This document shows, piece after piece, positions 1-12,573 of a stretch of DNA of 64,000 nt. The stretch is from contig OX393568.1 of NCBI GenBank assembly GCA_947652115.1, positions 22,373,331 through 22,437,330 of the forward strand, read 5' to 3'. Every line of letters starts with the position of its first letter. The first letter of the stretch is position 1. This DNA comes from Blastomussa wellsi. Its lineage: Eukaryota > Cnidaria > Anthozoa > Scleractinia > Plerogyridae. The notes under the pieces were generated by a model, which was not told the origin of the DNA, searched no databases, and saw only the letters and a list, made by a program, of their open reading frames with translations. The position numbers and the translations under genes are program-made.

Positions 1-20
1 TGCGCTAACCATTAGGTCAC
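1..20 (-). repeat. Edge of a tRNA-derived SINE (5' head)
   Basis: The reverse complement of these bases matches the A-box region of the SINE heads at 6838 and 37349 (GGCCTAATGGTTAGTGCGC-like, here with small changes). The element reads leftward out of the window, so only its head is visible. It lies just downstream of the last visible MGAT4 exon. Confidence 0.6.
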
Positions 21-86
21 GGTTAAAGGTATTTGTACCTCAGTAAAACAGTGGCAAAGCTCAGAGTGTTTTAATCTTGTAGTTAC

Positions 87-3000
87 CTCGCTTAAAATTA
101 TCCAGCTTTCACTATTGTGACCCAATACACGTATTCTCATTTCTACCACTTTTCCAATATCTTGAGGGACCACGCCTTCTGCCAAACCATTGGGTGTGAA
201 TGTACCCACACTTTTGTAACTAGACAATGGGAACTCGTACTTCAAGAAATTTTTCTTAGCTTCTGGTGAGCCATCTCGTCCAGGTTCTACAGACAAAAAT
301 ATATTGAATACTTATGTAATTTGCATTACTTTTCACATTTCTTACGGGAACAACTTAACCCAAAAATTCTGAAAATTTAATATGCTCGGTATTATGGACA
401 GATTATAAACAGGGTGAGAGTGTTGGAGTATTTGTTTCTTTAAGAGCATATAACATATTAATTACACACCCACTGCCTTTTAGACAGGAACTTTTTGGTA
501 CCTGGAAGGGTGAGAGGAAGGCCTATTTTGGACTTTCTTGGTAAATAACTCAACACACTAAAGGAAAGTTAGAATTTTAATCACTGTTGTCAGTGAATGT
601 TAAAACACACCTGGCATCTTCTTTGCTTGAGCCAATTCTGACAATGGAAGAACTTCTACAGAAGCATTTCTAATAATGTCACCAGGATGTTCAAGATTTC
701 CTGACTTGAAACGAAACCTGTCACATGATGAATAACAAGACACAAAAGTTGATACTATAAGGTAGATCATAGGCTCTGAATAGGTTGAGTTAATTAGTAC
801 ATTAATTGTTTATTTTATTTCTTTTAGGTGTTGCTAAATCTCTGGATCTTTTGTCAAGTGTCTAGGGTTGTGGAAAAGGTGAAGTTTTCCACTTGTTTGC
901 CAAGTCAGTCAGATAGCTGACCTTGTCAGGGTTATTGACCTGTTATCTGGAACACTTTTAGCAAGTGGGAACTTATTACTTGTGTGTTCTTAGGCAAGTT
1001 AAAGAAACTTTAACAAAATAGGTACACCACACTTGTTATGGTGAATTGTCAGGACAAACCAACAATGCTGGGTCAAGACCAGCCTGTGGCAGATAAGAAT
1101 GATGTTCCTGCTACAGAAACCTGACATCGCTCTTTCTCTGTGGGCTGCTTGAGTACAAACTATTTTTCACAGTGTAGAGGCCATCCAAGGGGTAAAAGCA
1201 ACATGTGACACAGCTCTGAAAACTGGCAACATGAGGACTTTTAAAAAGCAACAAGGGACATGAATACGCTGCTAAAATGCGACAGCGACACAATAAACAG
1301 TGAAAAACAACGGTGATATTGGAAAGTTGTGCATTTTACTAATAATAGTTAAAAATACCGGTAATAATAGATATATGATAACATAGCATAAAAGTGACTC
1401 AGAATACAGGAAATGACATTTCTGGGGGCTCAGATTTTTAAAGGGCAGGAGTCTAGTAGGAGCCTACTTTCAATGCCTCCTAGCAGCATTGGGCCTTCGC
1501 CGCTCACTTAACTTTTGCCTACTGAGCACCATGAAAGTCTGGTTATAGCCCTGTATCAAAACAGTTTCTCGCCAAAAAAGTGACGGGTACAGACTAAAAA
1601 AAATGACAGCGATATTTAGGCAACATTGGTCTTCCTAAAATCACCCCTACTAGGGCACAGTAAATTGTAGAAAGAAGTTTTATTTTAGATAGCAGCTCCA
1701 GAGTTACTCTGTCTTTTTGTCTTATTTAATGAATAACGCTTACTTCTCTACTATGATTTCTTGGTGGAATTTGAATCTCATTACATCGTCAGCATGAGGA
1801 GGGAAAGCCCAAAAGAATGTCTGCCCCATATATGCACGATCAATAGAGTACGCCTGGTATGACTCCAATGTAGTAACTATGTCAGCCTTAGGGTTCAAGT
1901 GTGCTTGGAATAATGGCGCTTTTTTGAAGTCTTTATCCTAAAGATAAAAACACAGATTAAAAAAATTAAATTCTGTACTCTGACAGATAAGCAAGTACAG
2001 TGTATCATACGTAAACCATTACAATTTTATTATTTAAGACTTTTTCTTGTTTCTTGGAGCATTGCAGAGTGACTCGCTTTGGGGTGGCACCCAACAAACT
2101 TTTTTGATAAGTTAGCCAATTAGAGAGCATGAACTTGTTTGAGTCGTCCCGCCTCCTTGTTAAAAGCGTGACGGGTTTCGTGACAAATGCTTTGAACAAA
2201 CAAACAAATTCATGCTCTCTGATTGGCTAATTATAACTTGTCAAAAAAGTTTGTTGGGTGGCCACACTAAGGCATGTCATGCTGTATCTCGTATGCAGAA
2301 CTTTTAATTAACTTATTTAGCTTATTAATTCTTCTCCTGTCTTATTATCTGCTCCTCCCCCCCCCCCTGGTAAAAGAAACCACTTAAGTTTTGATTTTAA
2401 TATCTTTTCTTACAGCTGCATTAATTGCCTTGTGCAAATTATTAATTCTCCTTTCCTGGAAGTATTTATCCAAGAAAACAAACCACAGATTCAAGCATTT
2501 TGTTATTTCTTTTTTCTCACAGTGTCAAATTATACAAGTCATTTTACAAGTCTTAGCATTGACTTGTATGTCTAAGTTAATTTTATCTTTTTAGGGAATA
2601 TTTACATGCAATTTAATAATAAAATGATATAAATTAATAACTTACAATCAAGGTTTGTTTCTTTCCTTTTAGGGATGATTCTTTTCCAACGTGTTGAAAG
2701 AGTGATGGTTTGAACCTGATTCTCAGGTGCAACTTTTCTCTTGCACAGTGTTGCTGCAAATAATAACAAAACGTTAAACAAACTGTTTAACAAATTCAAC
2801 AGGTTTCAGTGGTACAGAACAGTGGCGGATCCAGACTTCTTTCTAAGGCGGGGGCCTGAAAAATTTTCCAGCCCTGTAGGCCTTAAATTAAGTTGGGGGG
2901 CTAAGAAATTTTTGGCCCTTTGAGCCCTAAAACTTTCACTCAAAAGGGGGGAGGGGGCCTCCCCTAGATCCACTACTACAGAATAATGCTCTTACACATT

Positions 3001-6000
3001 ACTGTATACAGGGTTCGTACCCCTTTTCAAAGACAAATTTCCAGGACTTTTCCAGGCCTTTTCCAGGACTCACGTCAAATTTTCCAGGACTCCAAAATTC
3101 ACATTAAACCCTTTTTCGTCCAAGATCCCAATATAAATTCTCCCAACTGTAAGCCTCGCATTCCTTATAAAGTTAGTTCAGAACAATTCATTTCTTGAGT
3201 TTAACAGATTTCCAGGACTTTCCAGGACCTGTAATCTTTTTCCAGTACTTTCCAGTCCTGGAAAATGCCATAATAAAATTCAAGGACTTTCCAGGTTTTC
3301 CAGGACCCGTACGAACCCTGTGTATACACGGCTCCAGGAAATAGCCATGTCACCCCAAGGATAAAAATTTTAAGGGGCAGGAGAGTTGCAAATGCCAAAG
3401 TGACCAAACGTTTGTTGAGAAACGTGCAGCAAATGAAACTTGAAATTTTCAGAGGCTAATTAAGCAGGAGAGGGCTGAAACTCTCCCTCCCCCTTTATCA
3501 TTTTTAGCTCATCATCTCTCCTTTGGGATCCCTTTTGACTCGCTCCAGTGGCCATCTGCATGTTACTCATCTAAGATGCTGGCCATTACCATGAACAAAG
3601 AATTATTCAGTGCTCGTGCCAAATGAACAGTTTTGTTTTGCCTTTACAGTTTTAACAACTTGACAATCACAGTAACATCTCATCACAGAAAACACTATAC
3701 AATAATATAGCTCCACCAACATATGCAAAACTACATTTATAATATACATAAATAAAATACAATAAAACAGTAAAAAGAAGATAAATAAGGTCTAATGAAA
3801 GTTAATTTAGTTAGAACAATAAAATGTTTTGCCATTTGAATGAATACGCATGCACAACAGGCTAACAAAATCTTAAAATCTTCCTGGGTAGGAATATGGA
3901 AATTCTACTATGGAACCACATGTGTTGTTCTAGAAAATATCCATACCAGATCCACATAATGTTCCTTTTTACCTTTTGAAACCCCTTCCGCCTCAGAATT
4001 CCCAAATAATTTAACTTTTATGTCCTTCCTGGGAGTCGGTATGGATTATCCTTGAACTGCACAATTTTCGCATTTGTTGCTTGTTGGATAATAACTTACC
4101 ATATCTTTCTCTGGGTTGCAGACCTTGACCCAGAGAATGTGATCCATAAGCCAGTCCACAGGCTTGTCTTTATGAAACATCAGGAAGAATTCAACAACCA
4201 TACTCAAGTCACTGGAGCGAAAAAGCTTCCCTGTGCGGGTACCAAACAAAGATCCAATTAAATATCACCAGGAACAAATCTTCACTTAACATAAACAACT
4301 CTATCTGCAGTTGTTTTCATTCCTTAAGTCACTTGGTTATTACCCCGGCACATAAAAAAGAGGACTAGTGTTCAAGTTAGTGTAAGGTTAGTTAAAAAAT
4401 AAATATACAAGGCTTTAGTTACCATTTTGCTTAAAGTGCACCTAACCCCAAATATTTTCTTCTCACAAGTTCAAAACACATTGTACCTTTCATTTCTCCT
4501 TTTTAACAAATTCTGACTGAAGCACTCACAAGTGAGGAAAAACTGTGCATCATTTGTTCCATGACCGAGTCAGAAGGGATATGGGTCTATTCCTGATTTG
4601 AGATCACAAACTGATTTGCATGCATGTTTACAAAGACTTGATGCGATGCAAATCAGTTTGTGATGACAAATCAGGAATAGACCCACGCCCCTTCTGACTG
4701 CTATAAATAGTCATAATTTGGTAAAAAGGAGAAACGAAAGGTGAAATGTGTTTTGAATTGGTGCAAAGGTTTATTTCAGCGAAAAAAAATATTTTGGGGT
4801 TAGGTGCACTTTAAGGGTTATACCCAGCATTATATTTGCTGATCCTGATTTAAACACTTGGGTGGAGCACGGCACTCTGAGTCTTGCCCAAGAAAGTAGT
4901 AATGCTGGCCAGGGTTCAATTCCAAATGGCTTGATCTGCAGTCAACTGATCGAGTGTGTTAGCTTTTGGCCACTGTGCCTTGCATCTGTTATTTTATACA
5001 TACCTATAAACCCGAGAGCTGAAAACTCAAGTATAAACCAATCGTTGGATTCTTGTTGGAGTGCGAATGTTTTGATTGTAGATGCAAATGAAGGTGTGGC
5101 AACTATGTCATCTTCAAGCTACAAAGTAAACAAACAATGAGTAAAGTCAAGTCAACTCACTTTCGTGATGTTTTATTAAATAAATTAAAATACTTTTGAT
5201 AGGAGTCTTTAAGGTAACAGTTTAAAAATGTTTTTATAACATAGACCCTTTAAAATGTTTTTATAACATAGCCCCTTTAATGACCATCAACAGAGGTTTC
5301 AATAAAAGCCGGTTACCAACAGTCTGCCGTCTTTCAGTCTGCCATCACTGCCGTCTTTGTGACACCCAGAGTGTTGGAAATTGTTTTCCAAGCTTCTAGA
5401 TTTCACAATTTTCTGGAGGGGGGGGGGGGGGGGGAGAGGGAGAGGGGCATGCCCCCAGACCCACTAGGGGAAAGGGGGCTTAAACCCTCTTTTGTCATAA
5501 ATAAGCCGCTTATTGCAAAAATTAGGGAACCCCTGTATCAACAGCATTTTTTGCTGCTATTAACCATATTTTACCAACAACAATCAATGAACCTTGAAGA
5601 AGAAGTGGACTGGCAATGGCAAACCACAAATGTAAAATAACCTTTAGAACTGGCCACTGAAGTGAACTTCTGAACAAATAACTTATTGAGAGCCCTGACA
5701 AATAATATTAAAATGTGATTTATAGGTTTAATTCCATTTTAATACAAAACTGCACCTGAACATAGAATCTTGCTTTTTTCTGGCAGTACATCATCAGATA
5801 GCAGAAATCAAGATTCTGTTTTGTTCTCCACCTAAATACACATCACAAGCCAATTACCTACTAATATTTTAATTATGATGATAATTATTAATACTATTTT
5901 CTAATAACATTAATATGTATTTATAATACAATATTACAAGGCTCAGCACTCCATTCTAAACTCACTAATTGCCTATTAATCAAACAGTCAACTGGATAAT

Positions 6001-9000
6001 TATACATGCAAACGGAGATATAGAATATTGCATATTAGCATCTGTAATTATAAATTAATAAGCAACTACTACCGGTACTTGTTAACCTTGCATAATGCAT
6101 TAGTCAGAGTGAAATTTAATATCAAATTTTCAAATACAAGTAACAAATTATATTCATTTGCGTAAATGGGTGGTTGAATATAAAAACCTAATTCAAAATA
6201 CTAGACAGTACCTTCAGCTGCTTTCTTGGTCACAGGAATATCATGATTTAACCATCTAGGGAGGGGTGGGTTAACAAAGAGGAGGGGTGGGGTGACTAGC
6301 TAACTACAGTTAAAATATCAATGCAGCTCCACATAACAAATATTTATTCAAAAATACTTACTGGTGGCTGGCACATTGGACTTATCTAAAGTATATATTA
6401 AACAAGCTACAAAACACATAAATATTTATTTAATAAATAAGATCTGATTTTCTTACTTGACTCTTTCTCTTGAATCACCAAATGTAAGTGGCACCCTCTC
6501 CAGATCAGGGTAAAAACTTGCAGAAGGCGACACAATTTCTATTAACCCTGAATGAATATCTGCAGGAAATCTGAAAAACAGGTAAGGTAAGTCTGCAGTC
6601 GGGCCTAGTGGCCCATCAGGCCGGAGCTTATCCCAGGTTTCTGTAGCATGAAGCGACATAGATTATTTCTACTCCCCTTGGATGGGATGCTGGTCAATTG
6701 CAGGGTTCCCCCCCAGCAGTAAAGTGAGAGTAAAGTGTCTTGCCCAAGTACAAGACGCAGTGCCCCGGCTAGAGGCTCGAACCCGGACCGTCTGATCCGG
6801 AGTCCAGCGCACTAACCATTAGGCCACTGCGCCTCCCACAAAACAGGTGACAGTGATATATTAACTACACATGTATGCACAACCGTAATTTATTGCATTT
6901 ACCTTTGATAATTTTTGTCATTAGTGGACTGAACAATGTGAAATAGGGAAACTGGTGACTAACCTAAAAATTTTAGTTGCTAGATCATACATGTAGGGCT
7001 TGGTCGCCAAAGTGTTTTGTAGGTTGGCATGGTGATGTCCTAGAGGATTTTTGCTGACAAAACAATGTTAAATTTCGTCTACTCCGAAATTTCTATATTC
7101 AGTTTACATATTAAGCTTTACGTTTCCTCCAAAAAAAGTCCATTTTATTTGGAATTTAAAAGGCATTGAGCCTGTCAGCAATCAGTTTTGAAATTCTGGT
7201 GATCAACACTCATTTTTGGTCTCATGGCAACAAGTCGGTTGCAATTTTGGACCCTGTTTATATCACTTTGTCCCAGTTTGAAGAATAACTGACAACCTAT
7301 TTCACATTCTATCTGGATGACTTCACTGGGTATGTTTTCATGGTATGTTTTCAGTACTGCTGTCTGTCTGGCATGTTTTATACAGCACTTGAAACTTACC
7401 TTTGTTTGACATCATCAGCTACTGCATTACTAAAGTGAATATTAGTCTACAAGCAGAAAATATAAAAAATCAAAATATGCACTTTAAATTAAGCACCATC
7501 AAAGTGGTATACAATATATTATTAAAAACTAGCTATGGTATATTGCATTTCCTGAGTTTTGATTGGTTGAGAGGCAATAGTATATGAGCTCATATACCAT
7601 TGACCTACCAAAAAGGTAGGTGTAAAAGAATGCATTTTTGCAATGTTTGTACAATATTTTGGGGCGTTTTTAAAAAAAACAATTATTCCAGTCGCGCTTG
7701 TTGGATATGAGATGGTTACAGCCAACGAGGCGTGTAGCGCCGAGTTGGCTATCTACCATCTCATATCCAATGCTCGCTCGTGAAATAATTGTTAAATATA
7801 AATAGGTTAAAGTCAGACACAAAAAAGCACCCAGCTGAGTTATACAAAAAGTAAATGTACCTCCACCAATAATAATATAATACAGAGATGCCAACTCAAA
7901 AAAAGCACGTAAAATGGTACAAAGCAAAGATGAAACTTTTTTCCTTTCCCTGGGAGCTCTGAAAGGGCTTGGACAGTTATTTCTGAATGATGAATTTTTT
8001 GTTCATGAAGAATCACAACATCATAATTATAATTATTGCAATATCTTGTTGCCATATTGATATTCGTATCGTGACAAAAAATATCGCAATTCGGTGTATC
8101 ATTGCAACACTAGCTGGTATTATTCCAAATGTTTAACCAAGGCTACATGCTTAGGTTGACCTATGTATTTCTGGAGTACAGTTATGGGTAGCATGCTGCA
8201 TGGCATCAGTCATCATAATAGCCTGGAGAACAAAATGTTCATCTATACCTGTATTTCCTTGACCTGCATGTATAGCTCGCTGTGTTTGGTAACCCTTTAA
8301 CCCCTAAGAGTGCCATATTATGCATTATGCCATAACTTGGTCAATATTTGACTGCCCAACTAATCTGATTTTTTGGCACCAAAATTGTCTTGGAAAAATC
8401 TGCATTTTGAAAGCATAAAATTGCACCTCCCCCTATTTGTAACTTAATTGACCACCCCGGGCCTGGAACTTTTGAAACGTTTTTGTTTGATACATAATGT
8501 GTTATCCAACATATCTGAAATTAATCACTTGACTGAAAGCTGCAAATTAAGATATAGTTGAGGGGTATACCTGATATATACAGTGATAGACAACTTTTTT
8601 ATCCTTGTCTTTTTAACATTTTGACTCATTTCTTTCAAAGGTCTCACTTTCTTTGACTTTTTATTTGTTAATGTGTTTTATGAAATTCTCTAATCAACAC
8701 CTTTCAAACGGTGTATCAGACATGGATATCCGATTTATATTTTTTAATTTACGAGAAAAGACCATTTGCCTTAGGGGGTAAAGGGTTAAGCTACTTACCT
8801 CGCCAATAAAGATTACTATGACACAGTCATCCTTATCTTCTTGTGACATTCCATCCAGTAAAGAAGCAAGTGTATCCAGTAGGTATGATGCCTTTTCACG
8901 TTTTATTGTTGGAATTCCAAAAACTAAAGACACTGAAATTATCATATTGATAAATCAAATATAAGATCAAGATTTCAAGATCACCTGGTGGGCCAGTCAG

Positions 9001-11839
9001 CTCTGAAGACTGGGAAAAATATATAAACTATTAATAAGTGTATTTCTGGACTTATTTCTTGTCATTGTAATTCCAAAACCTGAGAATAATACAAACAGTA
9101 ACCTTTTTCAGTGAGTCAGTCAGGGAGTGAGTGAGTGAGTGAGTGAGTGAGTGAGTAAGTCAGTAAGTGAGTAAGTCAGTCAGTCAGTCATTCTGCCTGC
9201 CAGCCAGCCAGTCAGTCAGCCAGTCAGTCAGACAGTCTGCCAGCCAGCCAGTCAGTCAGTTGGTCAGCCATTCAGTCAGTCGGTCAGTCAGTCAGCCAGC
9301 CAGTCAGTCTGTCTGTCAGTCAGGCATTATGACAGTCTGTCCTTCTATTGATGAATGATCAGGCAGTCAGGAGGCAATCAGTCAGTTGGTTTATTGGGTC
9401 AGTCAGTCAACCAGCCAGCCAGCCAGCCAGTCCATCCAGTCAGATGATCAGTTGGTTGGTAGGTCAATCAGGCAGTCATACAACAATGTAATTATAATTG
9501 TTTATTTCACTAGTAGATATGGAAATTAATGTAAGTCTTAATCTTCAGTGACAATATTGGGATTAATAACAGAAAGCTTACCTCCTTGACGATCCTTTGA
9601 AATGTGAAGTGCAGGTTTTAAGCTGCCAGGGGAGTCCATTAGATGAGGCATAAAGTTGTATATACTTGGTAAACGTAGAATGTTTTGAGCTTCAAAAAAT
9701 ATCCTAGGTGAATTTTCAAAACCATTAGTGCTTGATTTGTTAATAGTTCTTATATTTTTTGCAGCTTCCAATGCAGTCAGCTGTGCTTTCAATGAAATAA
9801 GTTCTTGTGATCTGGCAGAATTCTGAAATTCTGCATCTCTTAGTCTGTCCTTTAGAGTTTGTATTTTCTTGATAAGTTCCACATCTACTTGGTTAGTTTG
9901 TACAGGCTGAGGCAAACCTAAAATGAAGGAAAATAATAAACAAATTAAGTGACTAGAATAAATTACAAAAAATGGTGGTTAAATCTAATGAGTGAGTGGT
10001 GACAGTGAAACAAGAGGGTGTTATAATCTCATGGCTGAACCTAGGATTTTTTGTCTGCAGGGGGCAATTTTTTGTCTGCGGGGGCAAACTCCGCACACCT
10101 TCACTGCCTACAAGAAATAGCCCAGCAAAATCAAAACATTTAGTTTTCCTGGCGGCGGATAATGCCCCCTCTGCACCCCCTCCATCCCTGGCTATGCATG
10201 GTCCTGGATCTGCACTGTCAAGATCGATGTTGGGGGAGGGGGGGACAACATGTTCCCAGGACACCAGTAATCCCACAGTTTGTTTGTCAGTCTACTATCC
10301 CTATTTTCATGGCATCGAGTGAACTGAAAAAACAAGTCCCTTTTGGCATATTTCCAGTACAGTATACAAATTGGCCCTTGTTGCCTCGTTCGAGATAAAA
10401 TATCCTTTTGATTTTTTAGCTTAAATACCAACAAAAGAATATTAAGATGGTAGCCATTTTGGAATGAGGTGTATAATGAGTACTTCTGGGGGTAAATGTA
10501 TGTACATGGATTTTAATTTGACAACATCTTCCCTTGCCTCAGGGCCCACAGATACTAAACAATTACAAACATCCAACCAAATATCATTAATATTTGTTTT
10601 TGTTTTCAATTGGTAACAATGACAACATGAAAAGGCAGCATAAAATCTGCCACATCTTTCCATGAATTAGCATTAACTTTATAATTAATTTCCACTAGTA
10701 CGTGGCATTAAATGAGCCGTTTATTTATAGTTCCTTCATTTCAATTTATTTGCCTGAGTCACCCAAAAAAGGGTATTTGTTAAGGTTCTAAACAGTGAAG
10801 CTTTTAACTGAGCGTAAAATATTTATATATGGTTAGCATAAAACCACAAGTGATATTGAAAACAGTAAAAAATCATCCCGAAGGTGAAATAAATGGTTAA
10901 ATTTAATTCACGAGAATAGATCAGACAATTAAATTTTAGGATAAAGTTGACGAAACAATATTCAGTCGATTTTCTATATTGAAAATTTCAATGCAAATGT
11001 TCTTTTATACATTACGCTTTTTACCACAGTAAACTATAGCCTGGATACAAATGTCATATAAAAGCTTTTACAAAATTTTCTTCTTGCCAAAAGACAATGC
11101 CGGTGAATCGTTGTAGGCGAAAAACTATGCATGTATGAAGATCTCGCACAACAAGGCCTTGTTATCAGGGCGCTAATGTAAAGTACAAGATGTAGACCTC
11201 AATTTTTCGCTTGAAATATTAATGCGGTAAGATGAAAATTCCAGATGCTCTCGAAGTTTTTGTGTGGTTGTAACGTTCTACATTTTATCGCAAGGTTCAA
11301 GGTTGTATAAAAACATTCACAAACAACAAGCCGGTGTGAAGCGCTTCCAAACAAAGTGAGTGCAGTTTATATGATGCTGTGTTTTAAGCCATGTTAGGAC
11401 GCAGCTTTGCTTCTGATAAAACCGCCTAAATCAACACGACGATTGCAATAAAACGACAGGTACAATATTAATTTCTACTAGCGCGATCGTACAGAGCGAG
11501 GCAGAATGATTTAGAGTACCACTAAATTTAGCTAGCTTACATGCAAGTTTGCTTAGCGGTTAGGAAAACACGATCGTTTCATTTTTAGTTTTCATGATAT
11601 TCTCGATTCTTTGTTGAGTGCAAACATTTGCCGAATGCCCAGTGGCTTAGGTACATATAGTTTGTATTCTCCGAGCATACGGAATTAAGAGTCGATATTT
11701 AAGTATGGATTTACAACAAACGAAGATGGAGTGGCCCATACTTACGTTCTCTCTCCAACAGAAAATGATACATAAGCGGGCTAAGGGCGGCAATGACTAG
11801 TAGAATGAATCTGCTTCTTTTAACAGCAGTCCAAATCAT
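87..11839 (-). CDS. MGAT4: Alpha-1,3-mannosyl-glycoprotein 4-beta-N-acetylglucosaminyltransferase (GnT-IV, GT54 family)
   Basis: The enzyme adds beta-1,4 GlcNAc to the alpha-1,3-mannose arm of N-glycans in the Golgi. Twelve exons in transcription order: 11839-11746, 9917-9582, 8932-8799, 7446-7400, 6570-6457, 5831-5756, 5118-5004, 4230-4100, 2753-2646, 1937-1744, 717-611, 286-87; all join in phase, giving 552 codons. The start ATG (11839) opens a type II anchor (residues about 11-28 hydrophobic), followed by a coiled-coil stem in exon 2. The catalytic part shows [17 protein letters not shown], the acidic motif LEDD (268-271), [13 protein letters not shown] and a C-terminal block with SGNLEHPGD. 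Human MGAT4A is 535 aa from memory. The end is unresolved: GAG at 87 is followed by GTAACT, a plausible donor to an off-window exon; reading on would stop at 12-14 after entering a SINE. Isozyme A or B cannot be told. Confidence 0.93.
2083..2265. repeat. Foldback MITE with ~55-bp inverted arms
   Basis: The arms start near GTGGCACCCAACAAAC on the left and end near GTTTGTTGGGTGGCCAC on the right. Each continues through a shared stretch containing AGAGAGCATGAA in opposite orientation, with a spacer of roughly 70 bp. No ORF. It lies in MGAT4 intron 9. Confidence 0.75.
2820..2976. repeat. Small TIR element (CAGTGGCGGATCC type)
   Basis: The left end reads CAGTGGCGGATCCAG and the right end is its imperfect complement (GGATC...CACTAC). 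The direct repeat TACAGAA flanks both sides (2813-2819 and 2977-2983), as expected of a target-site duplication. The ends resemble short non-autonomous hAT-type elements; family assignment is an inference. Confidence 0.55.
3009..3320. repeat. 312-bp MITE, TIR CAGGGTTCGTAC
   Basis: Perfect 12-bp terminal inverted repeats (CAGGGTTCGTAC and GTACGAACCCTG) are flanked by the 6-bp direct repeat TGTATA at 3003-3008 and 3321-3326. The interior is rich in the motif TTTCCAGGAC in both orientations. A decayed relative lies at 63343-63610. Confidence 0.8.
4435..4810. repeat. 376-bp palindromic MITE with TTAA target duplication
   Basis: TTAA sits at 4431-4434 and 4811-4814. The ends are AGTGCACCTAACCCC and its complement, and the two halves are inverted copies nearly throughout, including the central AATCAGTTTGTGAT block. 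TTAA duplication suggests mobilisation by a piggyBac- or Kolobok-type transposase (inference). A one-armed copy lies at 41608-41818. Located in MGAT4 intron 7. Confidence 0.85.
6580..6838 (-). repeat. tRNA-derived SINE
   Basis: Read on the minus strand it begins GGAGGCGCAGTGGCCTAATG, with a pol III A-box-like TGGCCTAATGG and B-box GGTTCGAGCC, then a non-tRNA body containing CACTTTACTCTCAC and GATAAGCTCCGGCCTGATGG. The 3' end (CAGACTTACCTTACCTG) abuts the acceptor of MGAT4 exon 5. Related copies are at 1-20, 37053-37349, 38655-38705 and 48640-48702. Confidence 0.85.
7679..7793. repeat. Short foldback element
   Basis: The left arm (ACAATTATTCCAGTCGCGC, then GGATATGAGATGGT) is repeated inverted on the right (ACCATCTCATATCC ... 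GAAATAATTGT) around a short loop containing GGCGTGTAGCGCC. It is non-coding and lies in MGAT4 intron 3. Confidence 0.7.
8290..8788. repeat. ~500-bp TIR element next to an MGAT4 splice donor
   Basis: The ends are TAACCCTTTAACCCCTAAG and CTTAGGGGGTAAAGGGTTA. The interior has no convincing ORF. The right end is 9 bp from the GT donor of exon 3 (intron starts at 8798). Confidence 0.65.
9120..9480. repeat. GTCA/GTGA-type tetranucleotide microsatellite
   Basis: Degenerate runs of GTGA then GTCA with CAGC interspersed. The open frame through it is low complexity (Ser/Gln/Val) and not a gene. A similar array is in the polymerase gene at 59540-59735. Confidence 0.9.
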
Positions 11840-12504
11840 GTTCTTCACCCTGTCAAAAATAAAACAATTATGTTTCGTGTTAGCGCGAATGGTGCCATCG
11901 AGACGATGAGCGCCGTGGAAGAGTGTGTACCAACCGAGGAGAGTCTGAAATCTAGTTGTTAGTGTTACAGTGTTGCGTGACAATGCGTGACATCAAACAT
12001 CCGCTGAGACACGAAATTTTAGCGCTTATTTTCGTGGTGTTAATCGTGTTTGAATATGAGTTTAGTAATCTTTAGCATTTTTCCCTCAATAACGGAAAGA
12101 GAAATCCCTAGAATCGAGGTTTCTGGAGCGACACGAGTTTTAAACGACTATTTAAACAGCTGAAAGTTAATGTTTGGCCTCAGGCGGTTCGAGAGAAAAC
12201 GAGTGAGATAAACCTGCTGTTTCAAGTTCTTTTGAAGCTTTTAAGGGTAATTATGCAGCTGCGTAAACAAGGGAAGAACGTTCTCTGGGGTTTCGACCAG
12301 AGTTTATGCCAGTTATCTGATCATGAGTTATGGTAAATCCGTTACGACCAATCACAGCAAGCCAGCTATCTCATGAAATAATTTAAAATGCATACTCAGT
12401 GAGACCAGACTCCTGAACACAGGCCACACGTTGTGATCAATAACACAAATGCAAAATAGCATTATATCATCTATAGCACCACGAAAGTCAGAAAAAACCT
12501 CGGG

Positions 12505-12573
12505 ATTAAGGCTAATTTAAATAAATGCAAAAATAATTTTTAACTGGCAGCCATTTATGCACAGGGTCTATGC
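12505..12573. repeat. Solo arm of the GGCAGCCATTTATG MITE
   Basis: Ends AACTGGCAGCCATTTATG then CACAGGGTCTATG, matching the right arm of the element at 15495-15673 with a few changes. No partner arm is present. Confidence 0.55.

Noticed and set aside
9167..9358. Ser/Gln-rich frame
   Set aside because: Translation of GTCA-type microsatellite; a similar artefact occurs at 59537-59746.
10192..10434. Open frames on both strands around 10000-10430
   Set aside because: Overlapping frames in all directions over a G/C-tract-containing intronic repeat remnant in MGAT4 intron 1; no family similarity.
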